A DNA stretch of 64,000 bases from Cellvibrionaceae bacterium. Its GTDB lineage: Bacteria > Pseudomonadota > Gammaproteobacteria > Pseudomonadales > Cellvibrionaceae. Under the pieces are notes generated by a model that did no database searches, was not told the DNA's origin, and saw only the letters and a list, made by a program, of their open reading frames with translations. Below, piece after piece: positions 1 through 8,442 of the stretch; the stretch's first letter is position 1; every line of letters begins with the position of its first letter. The stretch is from assembly GCA_021151695.1 (NCBI GenBank), contig JAGKWU010000009.1:186001-250000 (forward strand), given 5' to 3'. Both the position numbers and the translations under genes were made by a program.

Positions 1-1
1 G

Positions 2-169
2 GATGCGGATTGCCAGTTGCGTATTCTGGATATAGTGTTTGAAGCCGGTTACAACAATAAAAATACTTTTTATCGTGTGTTTAAAGACAGCTTGGGTGTC
101 ACACCCAATCAATACCGTGCCAGTGCTTTGGGAGCAGATTCGCCGGCGATTACGGCAGTGGAAATCTAG
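2..169 (+). CDS. AraC-family transcriptional regulator, C-terminal fragment
   Basis: Only the last 55 codons lie in the window; the gene continues upstream of base 1. The visible residues are the second helix-turn-helix of an AraC/XylS DNA-binding domain: the pattern 'IVFEAGYNNKNTFYRVFKDS' followed by 'GVTPNQYR' is the family signature. The helix after AGY is the recognition helix. A ten-residue tail follows the domain. The sensor domain, and therefore the effector, cannot be seen. Confidence 0.9.
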   Translation, partial: DADCQLRILDIVFEAGYNNKNTFYRVFKDSLGVTPNQYRASALGADSPAITAVEI

Positions 170-272
170 CGAATCCGTGTATTTGGTCAGGTCACTCTTG
201 ATCGAAAAGGACATACAGGTGCATCGCCACACCTAAAGTGCAATCCCCGAATATTAATTCAAGGATTGCACT

Positions 273-971
273 ATGAAATACCTCCTTCTCTCCTTATCGT
301 TGTCAGCCTTGCTGATGGGCTGTGGTGGCGGCCATGACAAAAAGAAGCCCGACTCATCGGGTAACCCGCCGCCGTCATCCGTGAGTTCGTCCAGTTCATC
401 CCTGAAGAGTACAAGTACGTCGACGAGCAGTAGCTCATCTTCTTCCACCACAACCAGTTCTTCCTCGTCGAGCAGTGTGGTGAGTTCAATTCCTTTTGCC
501 TTCAAATCCGACAGCTTTATATCGGGTGACAAAATCCCTATTAAATATTCTTGCTTCGGTGGCGAAACCAGCCCGGATTTGCAGTGGGAGATTAGCTCGC
601 CCGACATCAAAAGCTTTGCGCTCATCGTGGAGGATTACGATGCAATTGCGTTGGTCGGTTATCCCTACGTGCATTGGAATGTGTATAACATACCAGCAGC
701 GACCCATCAGATAGTGGAAGGTGCAACCTTGCATGCGATGCCGCTGGGCAGTATTGAAGGTTTGAATCACGACGGCCTGCGCAAATACTCTGGCCCCTGC
801 CCACCAGAAGGCACTGGCACGCACCACTACTTCTTTGCGCTCTATGCCTTGAATAAAGCTGAGCTGTCGATAGGCGCCAATAAGGTTTATATGCGCAGCG
901 AGTTTGAAACTGACTATGCCAGCGCGATTATCCAGAAGGCGGAAATCACAGGTAGTTATTTTTATAAGTAG
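273..971 (+). CDS. PEBP (YbhB/YbcL)-like lipoprotein with poly-Ser linker
   Basis: A 232-residue predicted lipoprotein. The N-terminus is a hydrophobic signal ending in a lipobox-like LLMGC, with the lipidated cysteine at residue 17. Residues about 28-70 are a Ser/Thr-only linker of the kind common in Cellvibrio secreted proteins. Residues about 75-232 match the phosphatidylethanolamine-binding fold (bacterial YbhB/YbcL): 'SPDLQW', 'FALIVEDYD', 'HWNVYNIPA', a GPCPPEGTGTHHY-type ligand loop and 'FALYALN'. The family binds anionic ligands; no enzymatic role is established for the bacterial members. The Ser linker suggests the domain is held away from the membrane. It stands alone and is followed directly by a palindromic repeat that could end its transcript. 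Confidence 0.85.
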   Translation: MKYLLLSLSLSALLMGCGGGHDKKKPDSSGNPPPSSVSSSSSSLKSTSTSTSSSSSSSTTTSSSSSSSVVSSIPFAFKSDSFISGDKIPIKYSCFGGETSPDLQWEISSPDIKSFALIVEDYDAIALVGYPYVHWNVYNIPAATHQIVEGATLHAMPLGSIEGLNHDGLRKYSGPCPPEGTGTHHYFFALYALNKAELSIGANKVYMRSEFETDYASAIIQKAEITGSYFYK

Positions 972-978
972 CGCTGTT

Positions 979-1048
979 AATCTCCCCCGCCCCCTCTTTG
1001 TCAAAGAGGGGAACCCCTCCCTTTTGCAAAGGGAGGTTGGGAGGGATT
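979..1048. repeat. Compound palindromic REP/MITE-like element
   Basis: Two perfect hairpins lie side by side: a 21-base palindrome at 991-1011 (CCCCTCTTTG / CAAAGAGGGG) and another at 1016-1036 (CCTCCCTTT / AAAGGGAGG). The flanks (AATCTCCCCC and GGGAGGGATT) are also roughly inverted, so the whole 70 bases can fold into one branched structure. It starts 8 bases after the lipoprotein stop and may serve as its terminator. I recognise the general look of a dispersed intergenic repeat, but copy number cannot be judged from one window. Confidence 0.65.
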
Positions 1049-1092
1049 CAATTAACTGGTATGGCTGGCCGCAACCTACAGCTGGCTTACAG

Positions 1093-1192
1093 TGAGTAAT
1101 ATAATGCTCAAAAATATGGTAAAGCTAAAAATATGAGCATTATTCTTCTCAATATTGAATGATTGTGCTAATTTTGAGCAGAATACTTCTCA
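1093..1192. promoter_or_regulatory. Triple operator array upstream of hipA
   Basis: Three 18-base sites of the form TGAG-N10-CTCA occur at 1093-1110, 1134-1151 and 1175-1192, each beginning exactly 41 bases after the previous one (close to four helical turns). The second and third also share most of the spacer (14 of 17 bases alike from GAGCA to TCTCA). A TATAAT hexamer at 1100-1105 lies inside the first site. The array ends 12 bases before the hipA start. HipB proteins are known to autorepress by binding several palindromes upstream of their operon, so these are probably the binding sites of the HTH protein encoded after hipA. Confidence 0.7.
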
Positions 1193-1204
1193 TGGTTAGC
1201 TGCT

Positions 1205-2554
1205 ATGAAACTCACCCTTCAACTTTTCCATCATGGCCGCTGGCAGGATGCGGCAGAGCTTGGGTTTGCTGAACCTGAGCGGGGGCGCCTTGGCCCAGTG
1301 ACCATGGGTTATCTCGGACTCGAGTATGCGTTGGAGTGGATGGGGCGCGATGACCAGCATGCGGTAGGCATGAATTTCCCAGTGGATTTGATGAGCACCT
1401 ACCGCGCCGGCCATTGGTTTAGCCTGCTGGACGACATAATGCCCGCCGGTGCCAGCCGCCGTTATTGGGTTAACCATTTGGATATTGCTCACCTTTCACC
1501 GGCCCAGCAGGATTTTGCTTTGCTGAGCAAAGGCACCATTGCGCCTGTAGGCAATATCCGCGTTAAAGAAGCCCTACCCGAGCCCATTGCCGACAGCCAA
1601 TTAGCGAGCATGCGTTTTACCCTGAACGATGTTGTTGAGCGCGATAGTGACTTTATGCAGTACGCGCAGCAACGCGGTGCGGCCTCCGGCGGAGCCACAG
1701 GTGCCGGTGGTGAAGCGCCCAAATTATTGTTGCGTTGTTCGGGCGATGGCGATATCTGGATTGACACGTTTCAAGATGACCTGACCAATCAGGATCAACA
1801 TTATCTGGTGAAATTTCCACGGGGTAATCGCACCACCGATGACAGCGATATTTTGCGTGCGGAGTTTCATTTTTATCACGAACTCACGGCAATGGGTGTC
1901 GATACCATTGCAACAAACGGCATGCAATTGCGCGAAGGCAATCGTTATCCATCATTGTGGTTGCCGCGCTTTGATGTGGATTTTAGCCATGGCGTGATTG
2001 AGCGTTTTGGTTTGGAATCGGTTTATTCGCTGTTGGAAAAATCACCGGGCGCTTCGTTAAATCATTTCGATGTACTGCGTGCTTTAGTCAATAAACTGGA
2101 GCGGCAGCATAATGTGGTTGAAGGTCATCAACTATTTGATCGCCAGGCATTTGTTATCGAATGGATAAAGCGCGATCTGCTAAATGTTGCCTTTGGTAAT
2201 TCTGATAACCATGGGCGCAATAGCTCGCTGATAAAGCGCCCAAGCGGAATCTGGCTCGCACCGGTTTATGATTTCGCACCCATGAAGGCAGATCCTGAAG
2301 GCGTTGTACGCACCACCACCTGGGGATCGCCTTTTGAAGAGGCGGGTCGTTTTGATTGGATTGGCATCGCCAGGCAATTAAATGATCTTGCTGATCCAGA
2401 TGCGATTATTGAAACCTTGCGCGTGACCGCTAAACAGTTACCAGGTTTGCGCGAACGTTTGTCGGCACGCGGTGTCGCTGCCAGGTTGCTGGATTTCCCC
2501 GGTTTGCAATTAAATTATTTGCACGAAAAATTGGCCAACTGGCAATTGCTATGA
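1205..2554 (+). CDS. hipA: HipA-type serine/threonine kinase toxin
   Basis: A 449-residue HipA family protein, the usual length. Established HipA proteins phosphorylate a translation factor (glutamyl-tRNA synthetase for E. coli HipA) and cause growth arrest. Visible here are the N-terminal couple domain, a Gly/Ala-rich ATP-binding loop ('GAASGGATGAGGEAPKLLL', about 160-178), the catalytic loop 'GNSDNHGRN' with the putative catalytic Asp at 334, and the metal-binding 'YDFAP' with Asp 356. All key residues appear intact, so it is likely active. The partner antitoxin gene follows 34 bases downstream, the reverse of the classical hipB-hipA order. Three operator-like palindromes precede the start. 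The target is not predictable from sequence. Confidence 0.9.
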   Translation: MKLTLQLFHHGRWQDAAELGFAEPERGRLGPVTMGYLGLEYALEWMGRDDQHAVGMNFPVDLMSTYRAGHWFSLLDDIMPAGASRRYWVNHLDIAHLSPAQQDFALLSKGTIAPVGNIRVKEALPEPIADSQLASMRFTLNDVVERDSDFMQYAQQRGAASGGATGAGGEAPKLLLRCSGDGDIWIDTFQDDLTNQDQHYLVKFPRGNRTTDDSDILRAEFHFYHELTAMGVDTIATNGMQLREGNRYPSLWLPRFDVDFSHGVIERFGLESVYSLLEKSPGASLNHFDVLRALVNKLERQHNVVEGHQLFDRQAFVIEWIKRDLLNVAFGNSDNHGRNSSLIKRPSGIWLAPVYDFAPMKADPEGVVRTTTWGSPFEEAGRFDWIGIARQLNDLADPDAIIETLRVTAKQLPGLRERLSARGVAARLLDFPGLQLNYLHEKLANWQLL

Positions 2555-2588
2555 TTCGCCAAAAAATAGATGAAACTAGAGAACTCTC

Positions 2589-2879
2589 ATGAAAACCCTA
2601 TCGCCCGTTGAACGCGAAGCCTATTTGCTGGATTTGCTGGAGCAACTGGCACAAAAGAAAATCACCGAAGGGAAATTGCTGGCGACCTTGCGCAAGGAAA
2701 TTTTGGGTATGAACCAGGATGATTACGCCACTTATGTAAAAGTAAGTCGTCGCACTTTGTCAGATATTGAAAATGATTCTGGAAAACAGACATTGCCGGT
2801 CATTAATAAAGTGTTTAAACCTTTTGGATTAACAATGGGCCTGCGCTTAATTCGTCCGCCTCAACCCGCATTGCAATAA
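2589..2879 (+). CDS. hipB: HipB-like HTH antitoxin
   Basis: A 96-residue protein with a Cro/C1-type helix-turn-helix in the middle: 'LRKEILGMNQDDYATYVKVSR' and 'RTLSDIENDSGKQTLPVINKV' give the two helices and the typical 'SRRTLSDIE' recognition helix. The C-terminal 'FGLTMGLRLI' resembles the short strand through which HipB-type proteins pair. The roughly 30-residue charged N-terminal extension is not typical of HipB. As the second gene of the pair it is expected to bind the toxin and repress from the three upstream palindromes. The family assignment rests on the HTH and the neighbouring kinase. Confidence 0.82.
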   Translation: MKTLSPVEREAYLLDLLEQLAQKKITEGKLLATLRKEILGMNQDDYATYVKVSRRTLSDIENDSGKQTLPVINKVFKPFGLTMGLRLIRPPQPALQ

Positions 2880-3040
2880 GTTGCGTAAATTCTCCCCATA
2901 TCCCCTCCGTTTTTCATTCCAAATTATCAGAAGCAAAACGCTAGTTAGCGCTCGGGTTTAGTGCCTATGCTGTGCAGCTGTGTGGTGGGTGGGCTTTGTG
3001 CTCACCTTTTGGCTGAATAGGAAAATTTAGGAGACAGGCT

Positions 3041-3709
3041 ATGACGAATCCCGTTGAATTTGGTTTAGTGACCAGCAGTTCTTCGCCTTCTGGTATGGGC
3101 AGTTTTAATTACAACGGCAAGTTTGAAATTGTGGTGCAGGATATTGCGTTTGATAAGGACGTCAGCATTTGGGCGCGTAAAGGTTCCCATTGGGAAAATA
3201 TTCCCGCGCACTTTGCAGAAGACCAAGCGGATGGCCGCGAAATTTGGGTGGCGGCGGCGACTAACAATGAGGATGAGTTTGTCGCGCGATATACCGTTAA
3301 TGGTGAAACCTATTGGGATAATAACCAGGGGAAAAATTATCCCTTTCCTAAAGCGTTCGATGACTTTAAAGCCATTTCTGGCTACAACTACAAAGTTGTC
3401 TTAGGCGAGGCCAGTATTGGGGCCAATAAACTCCATGTGATTATTGCGGTGCAAGATCTCGCTTTTGATAAAGAAGTGGGTATTGTGTTTACCACCGATA
3501 ATTGGGCAACGGCACACCAGACCCCTGCGTTTTACAACGGCGAGCTGGAACAAGGCATGGAGCGCTGGAAAGTAGAAGTGAATGTGGGCTCTGTCAGTGA
3601 AGTGCAATTCGCCATCTTTTACCGAGTGCTTGGTGTTGAATATTGGGACAATAATTTTTGGGCAAACTACAGGGTAACGCCCACCAAGCAGGAACAATGG
3701 GGGGCCTAG
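3041..3709 (+). CDS. Tandem CBM21-like carbohydrate-binding protein
   Basis: A 222-residue protein consisting of two copies of a beta-sandwich module and nothing else. Module 1 (about 20-110) has 'VQDIAFDKDVSIW' and 'YWDNNQGKNY'; module 2 (about 125-215) has 'VQDLAFDKEVGIV' and 'YWDNNFWANY'. The FDK...V and WDNN.G.NY signatures are those of CBM21, the starch/glycogen-binding module of fungal glucoamylases and of eukaryotic protein phosphatase 1 glycogen-targeting subunits. No signal peptide is visible, so it may act in the cytoplasm, perhaps on glycogen, although no glycogen gene is nearby. A clear ribosome site (AGGAG) lies 8 bases before the ATG. No catalytic domain is attached. Confidence 0.75.
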   Translation: MTNPVEFGLVTSSSSPSGMGSFNYNGKFEIVVQDIAFDKDVSIWARKGSHWENIPAHFAEDQADGREIWVAAATNNEDEFVARYTVNGETYWDNNQGKNYPFPKAFDDFKAISGYNYKVVLGEASIGANKLHVIIAVQDLAFDKEVGIVFTTDNWATAHQTPAFYNGELEQGMERWKVEVNVGSVSEVQFAIFYRVLGVEYWDNNFWANYRVTPTKQEQWGA

Positions 3710-3764
3710 CGGGGTATCTGGGTGGCGCCGCCTGGTAATCAATACACAAAACTTTTATCGCAAC

Positions 3765-3795
3765 GACCTCTTCATCGCTGATTGATGAAGAGGTC
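3765..3795. terminator. Bidirectional hairpin terminator
   Basis: A perfect 12-bp stem (GACCTCTTCATC / GATGAAGAGGTC) with a 7-base loop lies between two converging genes. The T-rich tracts beside it are short, so termination efficiency is uncertain, but position and symmetry fit a shared terminator. Confidence 0.65.
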
Positions 3796-3823
3796 TGTTG
3801 CTTTCACATATTCTGCGAGGTTT

Positions 3824-4783
3824 TTAGCACTTTGACATCCTCGACTTAAGCGCAATCAACAAGCCCGACGCCGCCACAATAATCATTCCAAATATTGAGA
3901 CATGATCTGGTGTGCTATCGAAAATGATCCAACCGAGCAACGCGGCCCAAATCAATTGTATATAGAGCACCGGCGCCAGCAGCGAGGCGGGTGTGTATTG
4001 ATAGGCGAGTGTGAAGAGATAGTGGCCCAGCCCGCCGCAGGCGCCCATGCCGAGGAAGAGTGCCAGGTCCAGATGGCTGGGGGCTTTGTTGTCCCAGAAC
4101 CAGGGCAATGCCAAGCCGAAAACAATAGAACCGGCGAGTGCTGTGTAAAACAATAAGGTGACTGCGCGCTCGGTGCTGGCGAGTACGCGCGATAATATTT
4201 GATAAGCGGCGTTGGCGAGCACCGCCAGCAGCGCAAATAAAATTCCCCACACATCCAGACCGCCACCGGGCCGCGCAATTAATAATACACCCATAAAACC
4301 ACCCACAGCGGCTAACCAACCCAGCAGCCCAATTTTTTCTCCCAGCAAAGGTTTGGCGAGCAGCACTACCAGCATGGGCGCAAGAAAACTGATGGCCGTA
4401 GTTTCAGCCAGCGGCATGCGCTTGAGCGCGAGGCCAACAAATAGCGAAGCCATCACCAGCGTGCAAGCACGCAACACTACCAGCCCGCGTCTTTGGGTTT
4501 GAACCAAGCCAATGGAATAGCGCGGCGCTAATACCACTACCATCAATGAAAAATGCACCAGGTAGCGCATCGCCACCACAAAGGGCACTTGATAATCCGC
4601 CGTCAGGAATTTGGTGGTGGCATCCATGCAGGCAAAAAATAACAAGCCGGCCAAGGCCAGCAGAAAACCGGTAAAGACCTGTTCGGGGCCTTTTATATTT
4701 TGAGGGATATTTTGGGCGGTATTTTTGGTGGAGATTTCCGGCGTAGAAGCGTTTGGCGTTTGGCCGGAAGAGGATGAAGTCAT
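3824..4783 (-). CDS. EamA/DMT-superfamily transporter
   Basis: A 319-residue inner-membrane protein with about ten hydrophobic helices arranged as two EamA repeats (about 38-170 and 183-315). The first repeat holds 'FACMDATTKFL' and 'PLAETTAISFLAPMLVVLLA', the second 'YQYTPASLLAPVLYIQLIWAALLGWIIF'. Both are typical of drug/metabolite exporters of the RhaT/YdcZ/RarD superfamily. An unusually long Ser/Thr/Asn-rich cytoplasmic N-terminus of about 35 residues precedes the first helix. The substrate cannot be named. It stands alone, converging on the CBM21-like gene through a shared hairpin. Confidence 0.85.
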   Translation of the reverse strand: MTSSSSGQTPNASTPEISTKNTAQNIPQNIKGPEQVFTGFLLALAGLLFFACMDATTKFLTADYQVPFVVAMRYLVHFSLMVVVLAPRYSIGLVQTQRRGLVVLRACTLVMASLFVGLALKRMPLAETTAISFLAPMLVVLLAKPLLGEKIGLLGWLAAVGGFMGVLLIARPGGGLDVWGILFALLAVLANAAYQILSRVLASTERAVTLLFYTALAGSIVFGLALPWFWDNKAPSHLDLALFLGMGACGGLGHYLFTLAYQYTPASLLAPVLYIQLIWAALLGWIIFDSTPDHVSIFGMIIVAASGLLIALKSRMSKC

Positions 4784-5273
4784 CGAGGTGATCCGAATGC
4801 AGGGGCGGATATGGGGAATTATCTTATTTATTCTAGCAGGACTCGGGGCACAAGCGGAAAAAATTTGCTGTGCATAAGCGGCAAGTTACGCGTGAAAGGT
4901 GCAGTATCTGGTGATGGCTATGAGCAGTTTACATGCAAGAAATACTCATGGCATTGATGACAGCCTGTTGGAAAAATCGCAATTGATGCTAAACAAGCAG
5001 CCGCTGCGCTGCGGATTTTTCAGCGCTGCTTTGCCGCAAAGTCAACAGGTAAATTTTAGGGTTGGCGCAAATACTACAGTGTGGCGATTCGTGTTTGATG
5101 TGTATGGCAATCAGTAGCTGGAAAAACATTTTTTGAAAAATCTATTTGTAAATTAATTATTTACCGGCCAGTTTCTCCATTAAAACACAGAGCAAAAATT
5201 ACTTGGCCTGGTCTTTGCTCTCGACCATTGTCATTCCATAAATGTTTTATTTCACAGCAATAAGGGAACGACC
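4784..5273. other. Non-coding interval upstream of the TonB receptor gene
   Basis: No convincing gene is present. A 72-codon open frame at 4899-5117 has no ribosome site and no recognisable composition. An inverted repeat (AGAGCAAA at 5189-5196, TTTGCTCT at 5214-5221) lies in the leader of the TonB receptor and could be an operator or attenuator. A ribosome site (AAGGGA) sits just before the receptor ATG. Confidence 0.5.
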
Positions 5274-8024
5274 ATGGCAAGAGCGCGTGTTGATTTTCAA
5301 AAACTATTTTTTGTAAAACGAAAAATTTCTGAGACAAGCTTACTGCCCATCGCGTTAGCTGCGTTTTTTGCTTTTCCCGTCGCGGCTACAAATGCACAAA
5401 CGAGTGCGCAGACAAACACAAAGTCTACCTCGGAAAAATCTGCCTCCGGTACAGACAAAAAATCCGATGACAAAGCCGGCAGTGAGAAAAAATCGGCGCC
5501 CGCAAAACTCGAAACTGTGGTTGTGCGTTCGCGCAATCGTATTGAGCGTTTGCAAGATGTGCCCTTGTCGGTGTCTGTTGTCAATGGGCAGGAGTTGGAG
5601 CGCTTGCAAGCGCTGGATGTGGGCGCAATTAGCAAGCGTGTCGGTAATCTTGTATGGAACCCGGGCAATCCCCGGCAATTCAGTTTGTCGATTCGCGGCG
5701 TGGGCAAGCAGGCGCAGACGGATGCGCAGGACCCCAGCGTAGGTATTATTGTTGACGGCGTTAATTACGCGTATAACCCGCTCTCATCCAGTGTGGATTT
5801 TACCGATGTGGCAGCGGTAGAAGTAACGCGTGGTCCACAGGGAACGTTGCTTGGCAAAAATACCAGCCTCGGCGTGATCAATATCACCACACGTAAGCCA
5901 ACCTTTAAATCGGAAGCCAGTGGCCAGATCAGTTATGGTGATCGTCAAACCTTGTTTGCCACCACGACCTTGGGTGGCGCAGTGGTTGATGATCTACTTG
6001 CATGGCGCGGGACTTTTAGTGCGCACAAAGGCCGTGGTGATTTGGTGAATGCTTACAACCCCGATCTCACCTACGCGAACAAAGATCGCTTTTCTGCACG
6101 CGTGCAATTTTTATTAACACCGAGCGAAGATTTCAGTGCGCGTTTGAGTCTGGATGCGCAACCCAAAGCGGGCGAAGCCAGCAATGGGCGCACCTTTAAC
6201 AAACCTACTCCTACGACTTATGCCGGGATAAACCAGACAGGAAGTCTGGCCGGCACCAATACCAACCCGCTCAATACAGATGCAAAAACCCGTTTGAATC
6301 GCCGCTGGTTTTTGGATCAGGGCGATTATAGATACGAAAAGGATTGGCTGGGTAATGCCGAGCGCAACGCGATTAATGCGGACAATTACAATCCGATTGT
6401 GACAGGTACCAATGGCGCATCTACCGAGTTGAATTGGAAAGTCAGCGATTTTGATGTCACCTCTATCACTGCCTACAAAGATTATTATTTTGATGCGCGC
6501 AATGACGAAGGTACACCTTACGACATCAGCAAAAACGGCGGTGGTCTGGTGGACTATACGCAATACAGCCAGGAGCTGCGCCTGAGTTCAAAAACCGGTG
6601 GCTTTGTGGATTACCAGACAGGTTTGTTCTGGATTAAAACCGATACCGACCACACTAACCGCACCGGTTGGGGCTCTGACGCGGGCGCCTGGTTTGCGAG
6701 CAACACCCAATATGCAACGCTGGATACTAACAGTAGCGGCCGTACACTTTTGCAGGATTCCCTGAGCCGTTTGTATCGCTCAATTACCAACTACTACAAC
6801 AACGAAAGTTACGCGGCCTTTGCGCAGGCCAACTGGCATTTGACGGAACCTTTCACAATAACCACCGGCGTGCGTTTGACGCGAGAGGATCGTCACACCA
6901 AAAGCAGCAGCCTGCTCACCGATGAAGGCGCAGGAAAATTGCTTGATCCGGTAAGTGTTACTAACGTGAACCTTGGTGGCTTTGAAAGCGATACTAATGG
7001 TGCACTGACCGTCAATAATTCTCCTGCCCAAATTGCGTTAGCTAACGCGCTGGCGACGAAATATTTTTCAGCAGCGAGCTACGCGGGATTAACAGCAGCG
7101 CAGCAAAAACAAGTGGCGGCGGCCAAGGCTCTGCGTCGTGTGCAAACAGGTTTGTTGTGGAATGAATTTGAAGCAGAGAGCTTTAACGATACCCAACCGG
7201 CATTTGTCGTAAGCCCCAGTTATAAATTTAATGAGCAATATACGGGCTATTTCTCCTGGCAGTACGGTGAGAAGGCGGGTATTTCGCAAATTGTTAATGG
7301 AAAATCCCTGCTAACAGATGCGGAAAAAACCCGATCCTACGAATTGGGTTTGAAAACAATTTTGCTGAACAATACCTTGGTACTTAACGTTGATTTGTAC
7401 CGTATGGATATAGATGACTACCAGCAAGCCGTACAAATATTTGATGAATATACCACGGCCGAAAATATCAAAGCTGGCGTAACACCTACCACGGCATACA
7501 CAAGCTACACCGGCAATGTACCTAAAGTGCGCTCGCAGGGTTTGGAGTTTGATGGCTATTACAGCGGCATTCCCAACACTACGCTGCGCTTCTCTGGTGC
7601 TTACACAGACGCTTACTATGTGGAGTTCGCCAATTCGGCGCAGCCAGTAGAAAATGGTTACACAGGTGCGCCCTTCTATCGCGATATCTCAGGTGAACAA
7701 TTACCGGGCGCGTACAAATACAGTTTCAATATTGGTGTTGATTACCATATACCGGTTCTGCGCAGCAGTGATTTCCACACCAGTCTTAACTCTGCGTACA
7801 ACAGCAAATTCAATTCTGACAATCCATTGTCATCCTATGGTTGGGTGGATGATTCCATCACGACGGATTTCTCTATAGGTATAGGAAAGTTGGATAAACG
7901 CTTTGATGTGAACCTGGTGGTTAAAAATATTTTCAATGACCAAACTTATCAAAGCCAAACCTGGAACAGCTGGACTCCTGCATTGCCGCGCTTTACACAG
8001 CTGGTGATAAGCGGCAAGTTTTAA
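5274..8024 (+). CDS. TonB-dependent outer-membrane receptor
   Basis: A 916-residue receptor of normal length. A long N-terminal signal ends near residue 43 and is followed by a Thr/Ser/Lys-rich linker and a possible TonB box (KLETVVVRS). The plug domain (about 85-200) shows 'DVPLSVSVVNG', 'FSLSIRGVG', 'VGIIVDGV', 'VEVTRGPQGTLLGKN' and 'GVINITTRKP'. The rest is a 22-strand barrel ending in the terminal phenylalanine needed by the Bam machinery. Such receptors import siderophores, vitamin B12 or oligosaccharides using energy from TonB-ExbBD. 'DVPLSV', 'GPQGTL' and the large loops resemble siderophore/polyphenol-type receptors more than SusC types. No dedicated inner-membrane transporter is adjacent, so the ligand is open. 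Confidence 0.93.
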   Translation: MARARVDFQKLFFVKRKISETSLLPIALAAFFAFPVAATNAQTSAQTNTKSTSEKSASGTDKKSDDKAGSEKKSAPAKLETVVVRSRNRIERLQDVPLSVSVVNGQELERLQALDVGAISKRVGNLVWNPGNPRQFSLSIRGVGKQAQTDAQDPSVGIIVDGVNYAYNPLSSSVDFTDVAAVEVTRGPQGTLLGKNTSLGVINITTRKPTFKSEASGQISYGDRQTLFATTTLGGAVVDDLLAWRGTFSAHKGRGDLVNAYNPDLTYANKDRFSARVQFLLTPSEDFSARLSLDAQPKAGEASNGRTFNKPTPTTYAGINQTGSLAGTNTNPLNTDAKTRLNRRWFLDQGDYRYEKDWLGNAERNAINADNYNPIVTGTNGASTELNWKVSDFDVTSITAYKDYYFDARNDEGTPYDISKNGGGLVDYTQYSQELRLSSKTGGFVDYQTGLFWIKTDTDHTNRTGWGSDAGAWFASNTQYATLDTNSSGRTLLQDSLSRLYRSITNYYNNESYAAFAQANWHLTEPFTITTGVRLTREDRHTKSSSLLTDEGAGKLLDPVSVTNVNLGGFESDTNGALTVNNSPAQIALANALATKYFSAASYAGLTAAQQKQVAAAKALRRVQTGLLWNEFEAESFNDTQPAFVVSPSYKFNEQYTGYFSWQYGEKAGISQIVNGKSLLTDAEKTRSYELGLKTILLNNTLVLNVDLYRMDIDDYQQAVQIFDEYTTAENIKAGVTPTTAYTSYTGNVPKVRSQGLEFDGYYSGIPNTTLRFSGAYTDAYYVEFANSAQPVENGYTGAPFYRDISGEQLPGAYKYSFNIGVDYHIPVLRSSDFHTSLNSAYNSKFNSDNPLSSYGWVDDSITTDFSIGIGKLDKRFDVNLVVKNIFNDQTYQSQTWNSWTPALPRFTQLVISGKF

Positions 8025-8442
8025 GTTCCTTAGTATTGCCGCTGGAAAATGTTGTTGCCCGATTATTGTCTCACCGTTTCGATGAGTTCAGCAGGCGGGG
8101 TAGTTTTTCCAGCGGCACTTTTTTGGAAATGTGGTTCCATAAGTGTACCTTGACGGTTAAGATTGGATAAACTTTATCAAAGCGACTAATAATTTTTCCG
8201 CCGCTTTTTGCTTACTTAACCCAATCTGAACAAAAAATAGAAAAATATTTTTATGCGGCCTAATGCGCCATGCAATTGCCTCCCTGTGATAACCCTATCG
8301 GATTTAGCAAATCGCTGTTTTAAAAAATATTTCGGTTGCTAGTATGCATCAAACATGGATGGTGATTCGGATTGTGTCGAACGCTCTCTGTGATTTTGAT
8401 CATCAAATCATTGCTCCACTTAAGGAGATGACAGGAGGTATC
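8025..8442. other. Non-coding interval between TonB receptor and propeller genes
   Basis: It contains a terminator-like hairpin near its left end (annotated separately) and an AT-rich stretch from about 8150 to 8340 that could hold the promoter of the downstream gene. No open frame with coding character was seen. The downstream gene could be read from an ATG at 8344, but the Shine-Dalgarno and signal peptide place the start at 8443. Confidence 0.5.
8037..8124 (+). terminator. Long-armed hairpin with T-tract after the TonB receptor gene
   Basis: TGCCGCTGGAAAA (8037-8049) pairs perfectly with TTTTCCAGCGGCA (8105-8117) and is followed at once by CTTTTTT. The 13-bp stem and T-tract look like a Rho-independent terminator, but the enclosed loop of about 55 bases is far longer than usual, so a structured RNA element cannot be excluded. 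Confidence 0.5.

Noticed and set aside
4899..5117. 72-codon open frame on the + strand
   Set aside because: It lacks a ribosome site, has no recognisable composition or family, and lies in a non-coding interval before the TonB receptor.
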